Assembly (NCBI GenBank): GCA_004431415.1
Contig: QPMI01000056.1
Location: 248,001 to 312,000 of the forward strand
DNA: 64,000 bases
From: Cyanophora paradoxa
Taxonomy: Eukaryota > Glaucocystophyceae > Cyanophorales > Cyanophoraceae
Reading direction: 5' to 3'
This document shows positions 11,831 to 23,400 of this stretch, one piece after another; the stretch's first letter is position 1; each line of letters opens with the position of its first letter. The position numbers were made by a program, and so were the translations under genes. Under the pieces are notes generated by a model that was not told where the DNA came from, ran no database searches, and was given only the letters and a program-made list of their open reading frames with translations.

Positions 11831-12439
11831 AGTCCGACGGTCAGGCTCAGCTGCAGCCTGGCAGGCTCCGAGGCTCTCAGGAGTGTCATGATCAGTACCA
11901 TCCGGCCCGGGTCCCGGACTCCCGGTCCGACTCCCGGTCCCCGGAGTCCCGGTCCTCCCGGATCGTACGTCCGACGGTTGACTGGTACTCCCGGAGTCCC
12001 GGTCCGACGGTCCGGTCCGACGGTCCCCCCGCGGCCGAGCGGCGGGCCGAGCCCGACTCCCGACTCCGATCCCGGTCGCGATCGAGAGTCTCCTAGCTTA
12101 TATAGGACTCCCAGGACTCCCCCATGGGCCAAGAGTCGACGTCTCTTTGCAGTAGTACCGTAGTACCGTATACCGTAGACTCCGTATAGCTATAGGTAGT
12201 ACCGGTACGTAGACGTATACGCACGTACGTATACCGGGGTATACCGGACCATATTACCGGTACGTCCCGGAGTCCTACGTATAATCACCCAATTTCCAAT
12301 TTGCAAGTTGCAAGAGCCAATTGCAATTGCAAGTCCCCGCGGCCGAGTCTAGATCTCGAGTCCGGCCCGGCGGGGATCGATCATCGATATATATATCGGA
12401 TGATTCGGATTCCAATCGCGATCGCGCTAGCGCTGTCAC
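11831..12439. repeat. Simple-sequence and palindrome-rich spacer
   Basis: 11888-12060 is built from short variants of GGACTCCCGGTCCGAC. 12150-12290 is dominated by self-complementary steps (TACCGTA, CGTACG, TACCGGTA). No credible ORF; the reading frames here are repeats translated in Pro/Arg/Ser. Confidence 0.6.
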
Positions 12440-12699
12440 TACCGTGTAATACTTAATTACCGCGCTGACATAACTACTGCGCTACCATATAGCTGCGCTC
12501 AAAAATTTTTAGAACGCAGTAGTTTGGTAGCGCAGTATTAGTACTGTATTACCCCCTTTGCTAACAAATAACATGTTTTCGAGGCCATTATTACTGGAAG
12601 TCTGGAACGCAGTAATTTGGTAGCGCAGTAAAGCGCTAACCGGCGTAGAAGTTTTAGAACGCAGTAATTTGTGGCGCAGTAAACAAGTGTTACACGGTA
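12440..12699. mobile_element. Small inverted-repeat element (ACTGCG subfamily), 260 bp
   Basis: Starts TACCGTGTAATACTTAATTA and ends with the inverse, CAAGTGTTACACGGTA. The interior carries repeated modules of the form TACTGCG-CTACCA-(n)-ACTGCG, seen mostly as the inverse AACGCAGTAGTTTGGTAGCG. The same layout is found in the copies at 61093 and 62541 but with a different core hexamer. No ORF, so non-autonomous. Confidence 0.75.
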
Positions 12700-12920
12700 G
12701 CCTGTCAGGCTGTCAGCTAGCGCTGCGCAACTTGGCAAGTTTGCAACTCCCGAGTCCCGACTCTCCGAGTACTACGGTACGCGCAGCCAAACTTGAAAAC
12801 TCTAGTCTTGAATCAGATCTAGAAGAGAGCCGGATCAATATCTAGTTTCACGGCGGCGGTACATGTACAAGTACGTATACCGTAGTACTACGGTAACGAA
12901 TTCGAATATCGGATCATCGG
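12700..12920. other. 5' flank of the Ser-Pro-rich protein gene
   Basis: Non-coding. It contains an 18-bp perfect palindrome TACCGTAGTACTACGGTA at about 12877-12894, 27 bp upstream of the ATG. No TATA box is evident. Confidence 0.4.
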
Positions 12921-15477
12921 ATGGCGCGGCCGCGGTTCGCGCTCCTCCTGGCCATGGCCGTCGGGCTCGTGCTCCTCCAGCTCGCCTTGAGCACCGCTGG
13001 CCACGGCGTCGGTGCGGGATCGATCGCGGGCGCCGGTGATTCTCTGTGCCCGGTGGCCACGGGCAGCCGATCCATGTTCCTGTCGCCGGTGTGTGCCGCA
13101 GTTCGCGTGCGCGCGCGCCGGGCCGGAAGGGCGAGCTCGAGCCCGACGCGGCGCGCAAACTAACTGATATTTAGACAGCGTGCGCGAGCCCCTGTACATG
13201 TCGCCATTATAATTTAGACCGATCTGATCACAATCCGGATAATGATAGCAATATATATAATGATATGAAAATCGCTAATCGTGCGATCGCAAGTCCATCC
13301 ATTTCCCGTCCTGACGTTAGGGAAGGGACCGCAGCTGAAGGCCGAAACCCCGTGTGCCTGCGCGGCGGTTGCGGCTGCAGGTCCCATTGCCAGTACCGCC
13401 CGGACGTCGACCCGCCGCGCCGCCGGCGGCGCTGCGTACGTTTCGGCCAAGTCGGTCGAGCGCAATTTCCCCGGCGTAACCTGCACCGACGGACAATCCA
13501 TCGGTGGTTCCTGCACGGCGGACGTGTGCCCCACGCTCACGGGGGCTAACAGCCTCCAATTGTTCACGCACGTTTTTGACGGCACCACTTACTGCGTGAC
13601 AACAAACTGCACGGCCGGTGATGTCATTCCGAAGGACGCCAGCTCCATTAATTGTGCCTGCCAAGCCCCTCTCCAAGTTTCAGGCACGAGCTGCACGGCC
13701 CCGCCTACGCCCAGCCCGAGCCCGAGCCCGAGCCCCAGCCCCAGCCCTTCCCCGTCGGCCTCGCCCTCCGCAACGCCCAGCCCGAGCCCCAGCCCCAGCC
13801 CCAGCCCCACCCCGAGCCCGAGCCCGAGCCCCAGCGCCAGCCCGAGCCCGAGCCCGTCCGCGTCCGCCACGCCCTCCGCGACGCCCAGCGCCAGCCCGTC
13901 GGCAACTCCTTCGGCAACGCCCGCGGCCAGCCCGTCGGCCACACCCTCCCCGACGCCCGCGGCCGTCACCCTCGTGCGCCCCCCTTTTCTTTTATTCGAT
14001 TATAACCAATCGCTAGAGTATTCGTTTTAATAATATTCAAGGATCTAAACATTGATGACCCCTTCTAATGAGAGCCTTCGGCGCAGAATATCACGTCGAT
14101 TCTCGTCGGGGGCCGCAACATCGCTGTCGGGGGCGCCTTCGCCGAGCCCCCGCTCCAGGTCCCCCAGGCGCGCCTCCCCGCCATGCGGCTGCCGAGCCAC
14201 GTGCACGTTCATTATAAGATTATACTTAATTATCGATTCAGATAGATATCTAGATAGATAAAGTACTGTTCGGCCGCGGATCACATTAATATTGCACGCT
14301 CACGTTTGACCCGCAGGCGGGAGGAGAAATCGTCATTGCCGCCAGCCCCGGCTCGGAGTTCCCCTTCAACAAGACCGTTATCGTAAGCCTATTCAAACGC
14401 ACGATGAACTATAATCTGTTGACTCAGTGACATGTATATGTAACTAGTATTCTATTGAGCAGAACTAATTATATAATTGCCAATATGAAATAGTGTATCG
14501 CCGCAAATATGCGATATATAGTAGCCTAGTATACGTAGCTTCTTCATAAATCATAGCGACTCGCGATATCGATATCGATACATTTACAAGCGCGATAAAT
14601 TATAATGCCGACGCGTACGTCCGACGGTCGCTCATTTACTCACAATCGAGGCAGGTCGAGATCGTGTCCCCGTCGGGCGTCGCGTGTCCCGCCGAGAACG
14701 CCCGCTTCACGAGCACCACCGAGCTCCGCTTCAGTGCGCCTGCCTTCGGGAAAATTCATGATCATGACACCTTAATTAATTCCGCACATCACGGCATTGT
14801 ACATATGCATGTTTGTGTTGATCCGAGCCACTGACGTGACGCCCCGCGCGCCATGCAGCGGTCCCCTCCTTCGAGCGCTGCGGCGCCGGCAGCCGCAGCC
14901 GCGAGCGGTCTCTCCTCGTGCGCTCTTCGATTTCGGCCTCCGAGGCCAGGCTCTCTATCCTCATAATTTTAAGTCACTAATATAGTAACCGATTAACTGG
15001 GGTGCACTGCGGCAGGGGGCGGCATTCGCGTCCGGGACGGGCTACGACGTCGTGATCCGGAGCCCCACAAACGCGTTCCAGCCCTTCATTCTACTTAAGG
15101 TCCGCTGCGCGCGACGACGGCTAGGCACGGGTTTAGATATTTCTATTCGATTTCTCACGTGCACCTGTACCGCGCGTGCACGCGCGGGCACAGGCGTTCG
15201 CGTGGCGGCAGTCCTCTTCGGGCTCTTCGGGCGTGTGCGTGATTTAATTTCTGTTGCACTTCGAATTCGTCGTTATAATTACATATTAAGTTTTGCTGCT
15301 GCCGTTGCAAAATTGCGCGTTCATGGAATTTCGCTCAGCGGCTGACGCGCAAGCTTTCGCAGGCCGTACTTCAGCGGGTCGCCGGCCATCGGCGCTCCGT
15401 CCCTTTCGGCCACCGGCCTCCTCGCCGCCCTCCTCGCCGCGGCGCTCGCCCTCGCCGCCCGCTTCGACCTCCACTAA
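12921..15477 (+). CDS. Secreted Ser-Pro-rich surface protein with C-terminal membrane tail, 9 exons
   Basis: Exons 12921-13011, 13321-13973, 14087-14158, 14317-14382, 14655-14733, 14859-14917, 15016-15099, 15194-15234 and 15363-15477 join in frame to exactly 420 codons including TAA. All junctions are GT-AG and several donors are GTGCG. Residues 1-~25 form a signal peptide ([20 protein letters not shown]). A Cys-containing segment ([26 protein letters not shown]) follows, then a Ser-Pro/Ser-Ala/Thr-Pro block (~residues 155-245) like algal hydroxyproline-rich wall glycoproteins, with several NxT/NxS sites after it. The C-terminus is Ser/Gly-rich, then [22 protein letters not shown]: a GPI-attachment-type or single-pass tail. 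Probably located on the cell surface or wall. I recognise no catalytic domain. The AAA gene and its pseudogene copy flank it on the same strand. Confidence 0.8.
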
Positions 15478-15585
15478 ACAAGATGTGCCACGGCCACCGG
15501 GTGCGCGCATGCGCACATTTTGAGATTGTATGCGTACAAAATCGTGTACACTTATCGAACCCCGCAGCCGAAGAGCTGGTCATGG

Positions 15586-15654
15586 TCGGCCATGGACTGC
15601 TCGCGATCGATGGCCGCTGCGGGCAACAATACCGCAATAATTCAATGCTACTAA
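15586..15654. repeat. Direct repeat, left copy (~65 bp)
   Basis: Left copy of an imperfect direct repeat (GGCCATGG...GCTGC-GGGCAA...ATGCTACTA); the right copy is at about 16267-16332. The pair brackets the retroposon at 15670-16216, so the retroposon landed between, or beside one of, two pre-existing repeats. Confidence 0.6.
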
Positions 15655-15655
15655 C

Positions 15656-16230
15656 TTAGTAGTAAAACTTCCGAGTCTGAATCCGAGTTCTGCCCCTTTC
15701 CTCGTGTCGTTCCCAGTTCCTCAGATTAGTCTTCAGCCGTCCATTGTTTTACCAACTCTACAACCTCGATTCCGTTTAGACACTCCGCCAGCTTCGACTC
15801 TCCCCTCTAGTGGTGTCCTACGTTTCGCCTCTCCTATATAGCTACTGTTCTGCCGCCTCTGCCTCCTGCGACTACGTCTTCTAGTTCTGCTGTTAGCTCT
15901 ATCTTGTCGTCTTCGTCTAGATCTTCGTCTTCGACTGTAGTTCCCCGTGCTCGTTCTCCTTATTCGCTGCGCCCCCGTGCTCCTCGTCGTTCTAGTGTGA
16001 CTAGTACTTCTGCGTCGACGTCCTTGAGCTCTACTACTCCTTCTCCTCGTGCTCGTTCTCCTTATCTTTTGCGTTCTTCTGATCGTGTCCCTTCTCGTGA
16101 TCCCTCTTGATTCTGTATTTTGTGCTAGTTTACTGTATCTTTGATTTGTGATTGCTTTGTTGTCCTTAATATCACTACCTACGGGGGGTTCGCCCCACCG
16201 TAGTCTCTCAAAAAAATTAGTAGTAAAACT
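15656..16230 (+). mobile_element. Retroposed fragment with 14-bp target-site duplication and A-tail
   Basis: The direct repeat TTAGTAGTAAAACT is at 15656-15669 and 16217-16230. Between them, 15670-16216 ends in TGTTGTCCTTAATA (16159-16172 region), a short G/C hairpin (GGGGGGTTCGCCCCACCG) and CTCTCAAAAAA. A terminal A-run plus 14-bp duplication is the hallmark of LINE-type target-primed insertion. An open stretch at 15811-16110 encodes a Ser/Arg/Pro-rich tail ending at TGA, which could be the end of a 5'-truncated element ORF; I recognise no domain in it. The same 14-bp motif and A-tail end the inserted segment at 39374-41549. Confidence 0.7.
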
Positions 16231-16536
16231 AAATTATATAATTAAAAATACCGGTCACCCCGGCCGCCATGGTCTGCTGGCCATGGATGGCTGCTGCAGG
16301 CAAAAATGCCGCGATCATTCGATGCTACTAGGCCAGTGAAACTAAATGAAAGATTGATCAACCAGCTGCAGTACTGCTCCACGATCGAGTACTGCTTTGT
16401 GAAGTTTGAAAGCTGACAATCGTGGGCGATCATGATCACATGATCAGAGCTTGATCATGAGTGGGAGGGAGGATACGGAGACCGAATATCGGGAGTTCGG
16501 ATCGGACCCTATGATTGCATTTGCAATCAGATCCGG
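16231..16536. other. Spacer with right copy of the ~65-bp repeat
   Basis: Holds the second repeat copy (about 16267-16332) and AT-rich sequence with GATC-rich palindromes near 16425-16460. No gene seen. Confidence 0.45.
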
Positions 16537-18230
16537 CCGCGCCGAGTCCGCATCCTCAAGGTTCGCAGGGAGAGAGGGGCGGGGGTGGGGTAGGGGGGGC
16601 CGGGCGCAGGCTGGGGGCACCGTCCGGCCGCGGGCCGCTTGACGGCGCAGGCTGGAGGCTGGATCCGGAGACCCGCTTCCAGCCGCTAAGAAGCCGACCG
16701 TTCTAGACTCGCCAGCAGCGCCCTAGCTATATATAGAAGAGCCCGCCGCGTCATTCTAACGAGAAGCGTGTCTACACGAACTAGGCGCGCAAGGCTTAAG
16801 GCCGACGCCTAGGCCTAGGCTTAAGCCGCGATGATCCGATGATCCAGCGAGGGCGGGAGATCTAGACGCGCGCAGCGAGGATATCATCTGAGCCTCCTCT
16901 CTCCCCCTCCTTCCGCCCCCTCCCCCTCCCCCTCCCCTGCCGGGGTCCTTCCGGAAAGGGATGGACGGGCCGGAGGGTGCCTTGGAGGCTGCCTTAATTT
17001 GGCGCCCGCCGGCTTCCCTTCTCCCCCCCCCTCGCCCCCTTCCCCTCCCCCCGCCCCCCCCCCCCCCCCCCCCCGCAATATATAATTGGCGCGGCAGCGG
17101 CGCGGCGCCCGCCTCCCTCGGGGAAGACGGCACCCCGGCCCCGCCCAGGTCCCAGCCCCCGCCTCCCTCTTCCCCGGGGGCACGCTGTCTAGGAGTCTCC
17201 TGGCCGTGCTCCGCGCCCGCACACCCCTCAGCTAGCAGGGGGATATCATCTATCTCTGCCAACGGGGCGGCCGCCTACGCCCGGCCCGGCCGGCGCGCCC
17301 GGCCCCGTCCCGCCCCGCCCCGCCCCGCTTCCCCGAGCTGCCCTGTTGGGATCTCGCGATCTCCGTGCCCCCGCCCGGCGGCCCCGCGCCCTACACCCCG
17401 CGCGCGCCCTCCATGCTCGCGGTACCGGTCGCGCAGGGCCCGGCGGAGCACCTCGCTGGCCTCGGGCTGGAGCCCCTCGAGGCTGCCGCCGCCGCCGCCG
17501 AGGTCCCCGCTGCCCCCGCCCGCCCTTCCCTCTGAGAAGACGGGAGACTCTGATGCCATGATGAGAGATGGACCCGTGCCCTGCCCCAATCCGCCCCGAC
17601 TGAGCCTGGCGCCGGGCAGGCGGACATATATAGACGGGCGGCAGCGGTGGTCCCTCGTTCTCGAGGACTTCATCACCGCCAAGGTCCAGGTCCGCACAGT
17701 AACCCCTTTCAGGCTTAGATCTAGATGGGTGGCAATGATTAGACTTGGCTATGGGACGGCCGGATGCCGGGGGCTTTCGAGAGGTGGCCCTGTTGACCGC
17801 CGCGCCCGCCCGATTAGATCAGACGAGTTTGGCTAGGTTCGAGGAAGTCCGGCCCTTTAGACTCGATCCGGCCCGGCGCCCGCCCCACACAGGTCCGACG
17901 GTCTGCCCTTCGGTCAGCGAGGATAGCGCGACCGTCCAGGTGAGCACGTACCCCCCTAGGCCTCCATTCGTCCCTCGCGAACCTCCCTCCGTCTCAGCCC
18001 CCCGCAGGAGCTGCGGTGGTGAAACCGCAAGTACGGCGAGTCGTGCTCGCGGCGCGGCCGCCAAAAGATCGGGTTCGCGCAGTGAGATCCCACGCTCAAG
18101 CCCGGCGCTCCGCCGCTGTAGCTAGCGCCCACTGCATCCGACATGTAGCGCCTGCGACATCAAATCCAAAGCACCATCCAATCCAAAGTACCGTTGACGG
18201 CACGGCACGGCCTCATGGCCGCGTGCACGG
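16537..18230 (+). pseudogene. Decayed partial duplicate of the AAA ATPase 3' end
   Basis: Matches the AAA gene from the last bases of its 28th exon (CGCATCCTCAAGG; 16548-16561 versus 8959-8971) to about 140 bp beyond its stop codon, in the same orientation. Recognisable remnants: the GAAPA-LGEDGTP segment at ~17095-17150, EHLAGLGLE-LEAAAAAAE at ~17445-17502, the LEDFITAKVQ exon at ~17620-17690, CPSVSEDSATVQ at ~17900-17940, and the last exon at ~18007-18086. The VLLANEALDAS exon is missing or unrecognisable. The LEDF exon gains TATATAG just inside its start and the final exon reads TGG-TGA, so the copy cannot encode the C-terminus. Flanking intron and 3' sequence was copied too, so this is a DNA duplication and not a processed copy. 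Confidence 0.85.
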
Positions 18231-19169
18231 TAGTAGATAGGAGGCAAGTTATGAGTGGGCCGGAGCCCGGAGGGCCTGGGGAGCCATATGCATGCACATG
18301 TACGTACGGCAGCTTCGCAAAATTAGAAACTCAGAAAACAATGAAGCACCGCGGCACAAACTCAGAAAACAAATACCCCTGGAGTCGGCGCAGTATAAGG
18401 CCGCCAGTATATGTACCCCTGGACTCGACGCAGCTGCCGCAGTGCACGCGCACGTGCCGCACCGCCGGCCCATACCCACACTCATACTCTTGGTGCACGT
18501 GCACGTGCCGCGCCAGCCGTGCTGGCAGCACTAGTACTGGTACTCTTGATAAAGCGAGTCTGGCTTCACAAATGCACACAGATGTTCGAAAGCGAAAAAG
18601 CGAAAATACTAGACTCAGATGCAGGAGGTCTAAAACTAGAACCTCTCTGAGTCATGCAAAAAACAAAAAAAGGTGACTACTCAAACCGCACGCAAGGATC
18701 AGCTGCAGCGGCTGCTCGAGCTCTACTGGGATCTATAGCTAGATCTGCTCTAGATCTAGAAAAAGAGACGGACCGACAAATGCTGCGCGTTCTAAACTTC
18801 CAAGGCTCAAAAACCAAACTCAGATCTAGAGAAACAAGCATGCGCACTCATACTATGATCATGATATATACACGTTCAATTCAGGCGACTCATCATTCAC
18901 ACGATCAAAAACGGTGCGTATACGCAAAAGGCATTCGATTTCTGTGATTAACTACTTATTTGCTACAAACATGTATATATATGCGTGATCGCTCCCCGCA
19001 GCTATTCTATAGTCGCTCTAGATCTAACGAAATAGCTTGCAATTGGCAAAATGAGCTTGCCATTGCATGCGCATACATGGACATGCATATGCATTGCAAG
19101 CATGCTGCAGAAGAATCCAAAGCTGCGGCCTAAAGCCGCACTAGTAGATCCAGCTACCAGTATTGAAAA
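18231..19169. other. Spacer between pseudogene and 3' end of the giant gene
   Basis: Moderate GC, with a local repeat of CCCCTGGA-TCG-CGCAG (about 18377 and 18416) and several GCACGTGCACGTGC palindromes. The open frames are short and without recognisable features. No gene supported. Confidence 0.45.
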
Positions 19170-20435
19170 TTACACGTGAATGACAGGTGCGGACTCAGCT
19201 GGGCGCTGGGCTAGGGTCCGGTCGGATATCGATCCCACGTAAATTGGAGTGGTGGACTGCACATTCGAGCCTGGTGGCGCGATATACAGGACTGCAGGCT
19301 CAGGAGGCACATGCCGGCCGCTTTCAAGCGTGGGGCGCCTGTCCTGGTCACGCCGCCCGGATCTGAAACTCGATGTCCTGTGGCTCCTGTGGCTGGCGTC
19401 GAGCTCTTCAGACGGCGTCACGTGTCCAGATCTGCTGAACTTTCTCTTCTTCCAGACAAATACATAAACGATGACGATGGCCACGACCACAATCAAGAAG
19501 AAGCCGATCACTGTCGGAGCCGCGATTGCTGCACGCATGTCCGCAGCACTGCCAGACGACTGCTCCGGAGCGGCCGTCTGGAAAGACGCCTGGCCATCGC
19601 CCGTCGCGAGTTGTTTCACGGGGAGCGCTGGCGCCGGCGCAGGAATGCCAAGGCTGAACGCTGTGAAATGGTCGCACGTGCCCACGGCGAACCACCGGCC
19701 GGCTTCCGTGTCGTACTCCACCACGGCTGACGAGCAGTTCGCCCAGCTCTCTGTGGTCTCGTTGAAGTAGATAAGGTCGATGGGCGGCGTGGGGACGAAT
19801 CTGCAGAGATGTCGACTTGTAAGCGAACACAAAAGCTAACAGCTGAAGCGTATCTAAAACGCCAGCCAAAGAGTGCAGATCTAGACGAGCGCACCCAGCA
19901 GGGAATGGCAGACGGAACGTGACGGGCTCTGCAAGATTACGAATGGCGGGACCGCCCGGGACCGAAATCTCAGTGGCGCCGGTGGAGACGTTGTAGCCGG
20001 CCGATGTCGTGTTTTTGGCGCCATAGGGAGGTCGCCGATACTCGTACATCGTGAAAGGCACGGATTCCGAGTCCGTGATGAAGGCTTTGGCCTGGTCCAG
20101 AAGCGCTTTGGGGATAGTGATGCTGAATCTCGTCTCATTGCCGCCGGCCATAGTACCCCCGCTGAAGTTCGCCCCATCACTGTCCGAATTGCAAACTGCC
20201 CCGTGAAAGTAACGTCAATTCGCTTGAATTCAGAGTCGAAAGAAAGGTATTTTTGCGCACCTCGCGTGTATGTCATGCCGACGCGGAGTCCGTTGTTCGA
20301 CTGGCTCGCGCCGCAGACAACGCACTGCAGTGAAGCCTCCGCGAATGCATGCAGAACCTTCGCCACACGCTGGAAGAGCTGAGTCGAGGAGTCGGACGCG
20401 CTGCTTTGCCAGTTGCTCGAGCTGCACGTGCACAA
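19170..20435 (-). other. GAIN/GPS-like module, membrane helix and cytoplasmic tail of the giant protein
   Basis: The last two exons encode NETRFSITIPKALLDQAK, VPFTMYEYRRPPYG, EISVPGGPAI-NLAEPVTFRLPF and then, in the final exon (19800-19170), WANCSS--EYDTEAGRWFAVG and TCDHFTAFSLG. This matches the end of a GAIN domain with a GPS motif reduced to one cysteine pair. HFT sits where the HLT/S cleavage tripeptide is usual. A membrane helix GFFLIVVVAIVIVYVFVW follows, then KKRK and a tail rich in Ser/Arg. Polycystins have many helices after the GPS; this protein has one. Confidence 0.75.
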
Positions 20436-23400
20436 TTATCACAAACAGCATGTGCAACCGGAGGATGCGTTTGCACTCACCCAGCAAATTGGTCGCTCGA
20501 GGATAGAACGAATCTGCGGACCGCGATCTTTTCAGTGTACGTCAGCATAGACGGTCCAAATAAAGAACGCACTTGTTGACTTCATCAAAGTCGGAGCAGG
20601 GGTCAAGCCCGTCGAGAAGTGTCAGAAGGTGCGACGCGAGCGTTTCCTGCGCATCCGCCGGCATCGTCCGCACAGCGACGGGCGAGAGAGACGTGATAGT
20701 TGCGAAGGTCTGAATGCGCTGCTCCTTGGTGGTGTCATTGTTGCCCACGATTTCTGGACGCGCATGAGAACCCGCATTAATATACATTATCATCCAACAT
20801 CGATAAAAAAGTAATCAAAAGGAATAAACATATATAGCACTGCGTGCTCATAATCATGATTAGTAGTGAAAGCACCAGTGATGCGGTTCAAGATCGGCCC
20901 CATCATCTTCTTGATGCGGTCGTCCTCGAGCCGATCGAGAGCCTTCGTGGGTTCCTGCTTTGAGTCCCCGAGCGTCGCGTCCAGGATGCGCGTGATCATG
21001 GATGCCACGTTCTCGACCACCGCCAGGCTAGCCTCACTGTCCCCGTCCTCGCTCGTCGTATCGAGCGAGCTTGCGGCCGAGTCCAGCAGCGACATGATCG
21101 AATTCTTCGCGCTGCTCTGCAGCTTCTCCTCGCCACCTGACCCCTTGGCGGCCTCGAGTTCTCTGAGCATGGCGCTCGCAACGAACACCGTGAGTTCGTA
21201 ATCTGGGGGCATAACCCGGATCTCAGCTCGTGCGCGCTCTGTACATGTATCATGGCATTCGAATTACCGGTGGCTGCATTATATTCGTCGCTGACAGTGA
21301 TAACCACTTTCATCTCCCCATCCGGCCCGGCGCCTGGTGTAAGCATACTGCTCGCAACCCGAGTTAGCAAATTCGTGGTTCATAGAAATTGCTTCATGAG
21401 CCGCTACATTTATAAACCTCGACTATTCGCGACACGAGTGCACGCGTTTTATTTTAATAGAAAGTATTAAAATTAGCTTTCTGTGGCAGGTAACGCGGAC
21501 CTTCTGATCACGTTGGCCGAGCGGGGCTGCGAGACAGGCACCATGTCCCCATCCAGGTTGTATTTCTGCAGACGGGATGCGCGGTGAGTTGCCGCCGAGC
21601 TCGCTACGCTCGCCCGGAGGCCACAAACCCGCAGCTGGTAACGGAGTGACGATTCTGTTGAATATGAAGTCGTCCAACCGTCGCACGTGAACATGAACTG
21701 TGCGGTGCAAGCTCAATTTCGACTCTCGGGTAAAGCGCAACCGTATGCATGCCTGGGTGTGCATGGCCGACCCGTTGGTCGGGTTTACGGAGCATGAACC
21801 CGGCTTGGGCCCAGAAACAAAGCGGATTACTAGCTCCTCCGACCCTGAATGGATTCCATAGAGTCGGGAATGGATTTGGAGATGCCACATATTCGAATGC
21901 ACACCTGCAGCTTCGGGCCCGGAAGACCGAGCATAGGCCGCGCACTTAACTCGGTAGATGCGGTCGGGGACAAGGGTCGCAGCTTCTGGCCCGCCGATGA
22001 GGAGCGTGGACGAATACTCACTCGTGCGAAGTGTGAGCCTGCTAATGTTTGCCAGCGCCTCTTCTCCTCCCGGGGCGCTCCTGTTTGCCCGTGATCACGA
22101 GATGTAATGCATTGTGTAGAAAATTGAATATTGCGAAGTTTTACAACGCTTAAGCCATAGAAGCAGCTGCAGCGCGCACCAGTCGAAGACAACCTCGTCC
22201 GCAAAGTTCGGGTTGCTGGGCTGCTTCGCCTCGCAGCGAATGCGAATCGGGTAGCTCGAGATAAACAGAAGGTCGGCAGGGAAGGAGTCCTTGACCTGGA
22301 CGATCCGATCCGGACGTTTGCGATCGCAATCGGAAGACATACAAACGCAAGAGCAGCATGTGCATGCAGACCTTGACGGCGGGTGCGGCGCCCTTTGCGA
22401 CTGTTACCTGAGTGCTTGCTGTTGCGTTTCCGGACGCGTGATCGGTAGCTACGCCCGTGCGCGCCGCATCCACGTTAAGCTCCAGTGTATAAACCGTCCC
22501 CTCTTTAAGACCGGCTTTAAGCAGGTCGACCAAAAGCTCCGGCGAGGTCTGACGCGTGACGCTCCAGACGCGCACTCCGCGCGCTTTCTCGATGAACACC
22601 CACGAGAAGCTCAGGGTGCTGGAAAGACCAGGCGCGGTCGCTCCCTTCACGAAGTCGGGATCCACTGAGTGGGAAGCGGACGCCTCAAAGAGCTCGTAGG
22701 GAGAGACGACGCGGTTCCCGCCGGAAATAACTGCCTTGACAGGGTTCATCGCTGTGACCACAGTGACGGTCATGGACGACTTGGTGGGCGGCATCTGATT
22801 CTTGTCGGTCGCTGAACACCGCGGAGCAAGCAGTCAGTTGGTCTGAACGGCACATGGGCAACGCTGGCGGCAGCGCACCAGTCATGGTGAGCACGTACGT
22901 CTCTCCCGGAATTAAATAGCCCTTGGGAAAACTGATCGTCGGGCGGTTAAGAGCGATAGGTGCTAGAGCAGCTGCAGTCTTCTGCAGGTTTTCGGGTAAC
23001 GTCCAGGCGCAATCGATGTTGTCGCTGCGCATCCACCCGAACTGCAAATGCATACGTGTTAATTTCGCAAATTTGTGGCTTGTTAATGTTGCTGCAGCTG
23101 CTCACGTTATTCTCGCCGATGTTGATGTTAACCTGTCAATGCACGTGGAATCGCAGGCGACTGTGAGCTCGAGTTTCGAGAATGTGTATAATCTATAATC
23201 ATCTCGAGCGCGGAACTCACATTGTCGTCCTCGAGCGTGCACAGAATGCGCTGCGCGAGAACCTATCGTAGTACACAGAGTTTTAGCATCCAAAAGCGGC
23301 AGAAAGCATGGACATGCGCGCGATATGCATTCTTATACGTGTCATATGAAAGATAAACGGAACGTGCCTTGATTGTCGTAAGATCCGTAGCGTGCGTGTT

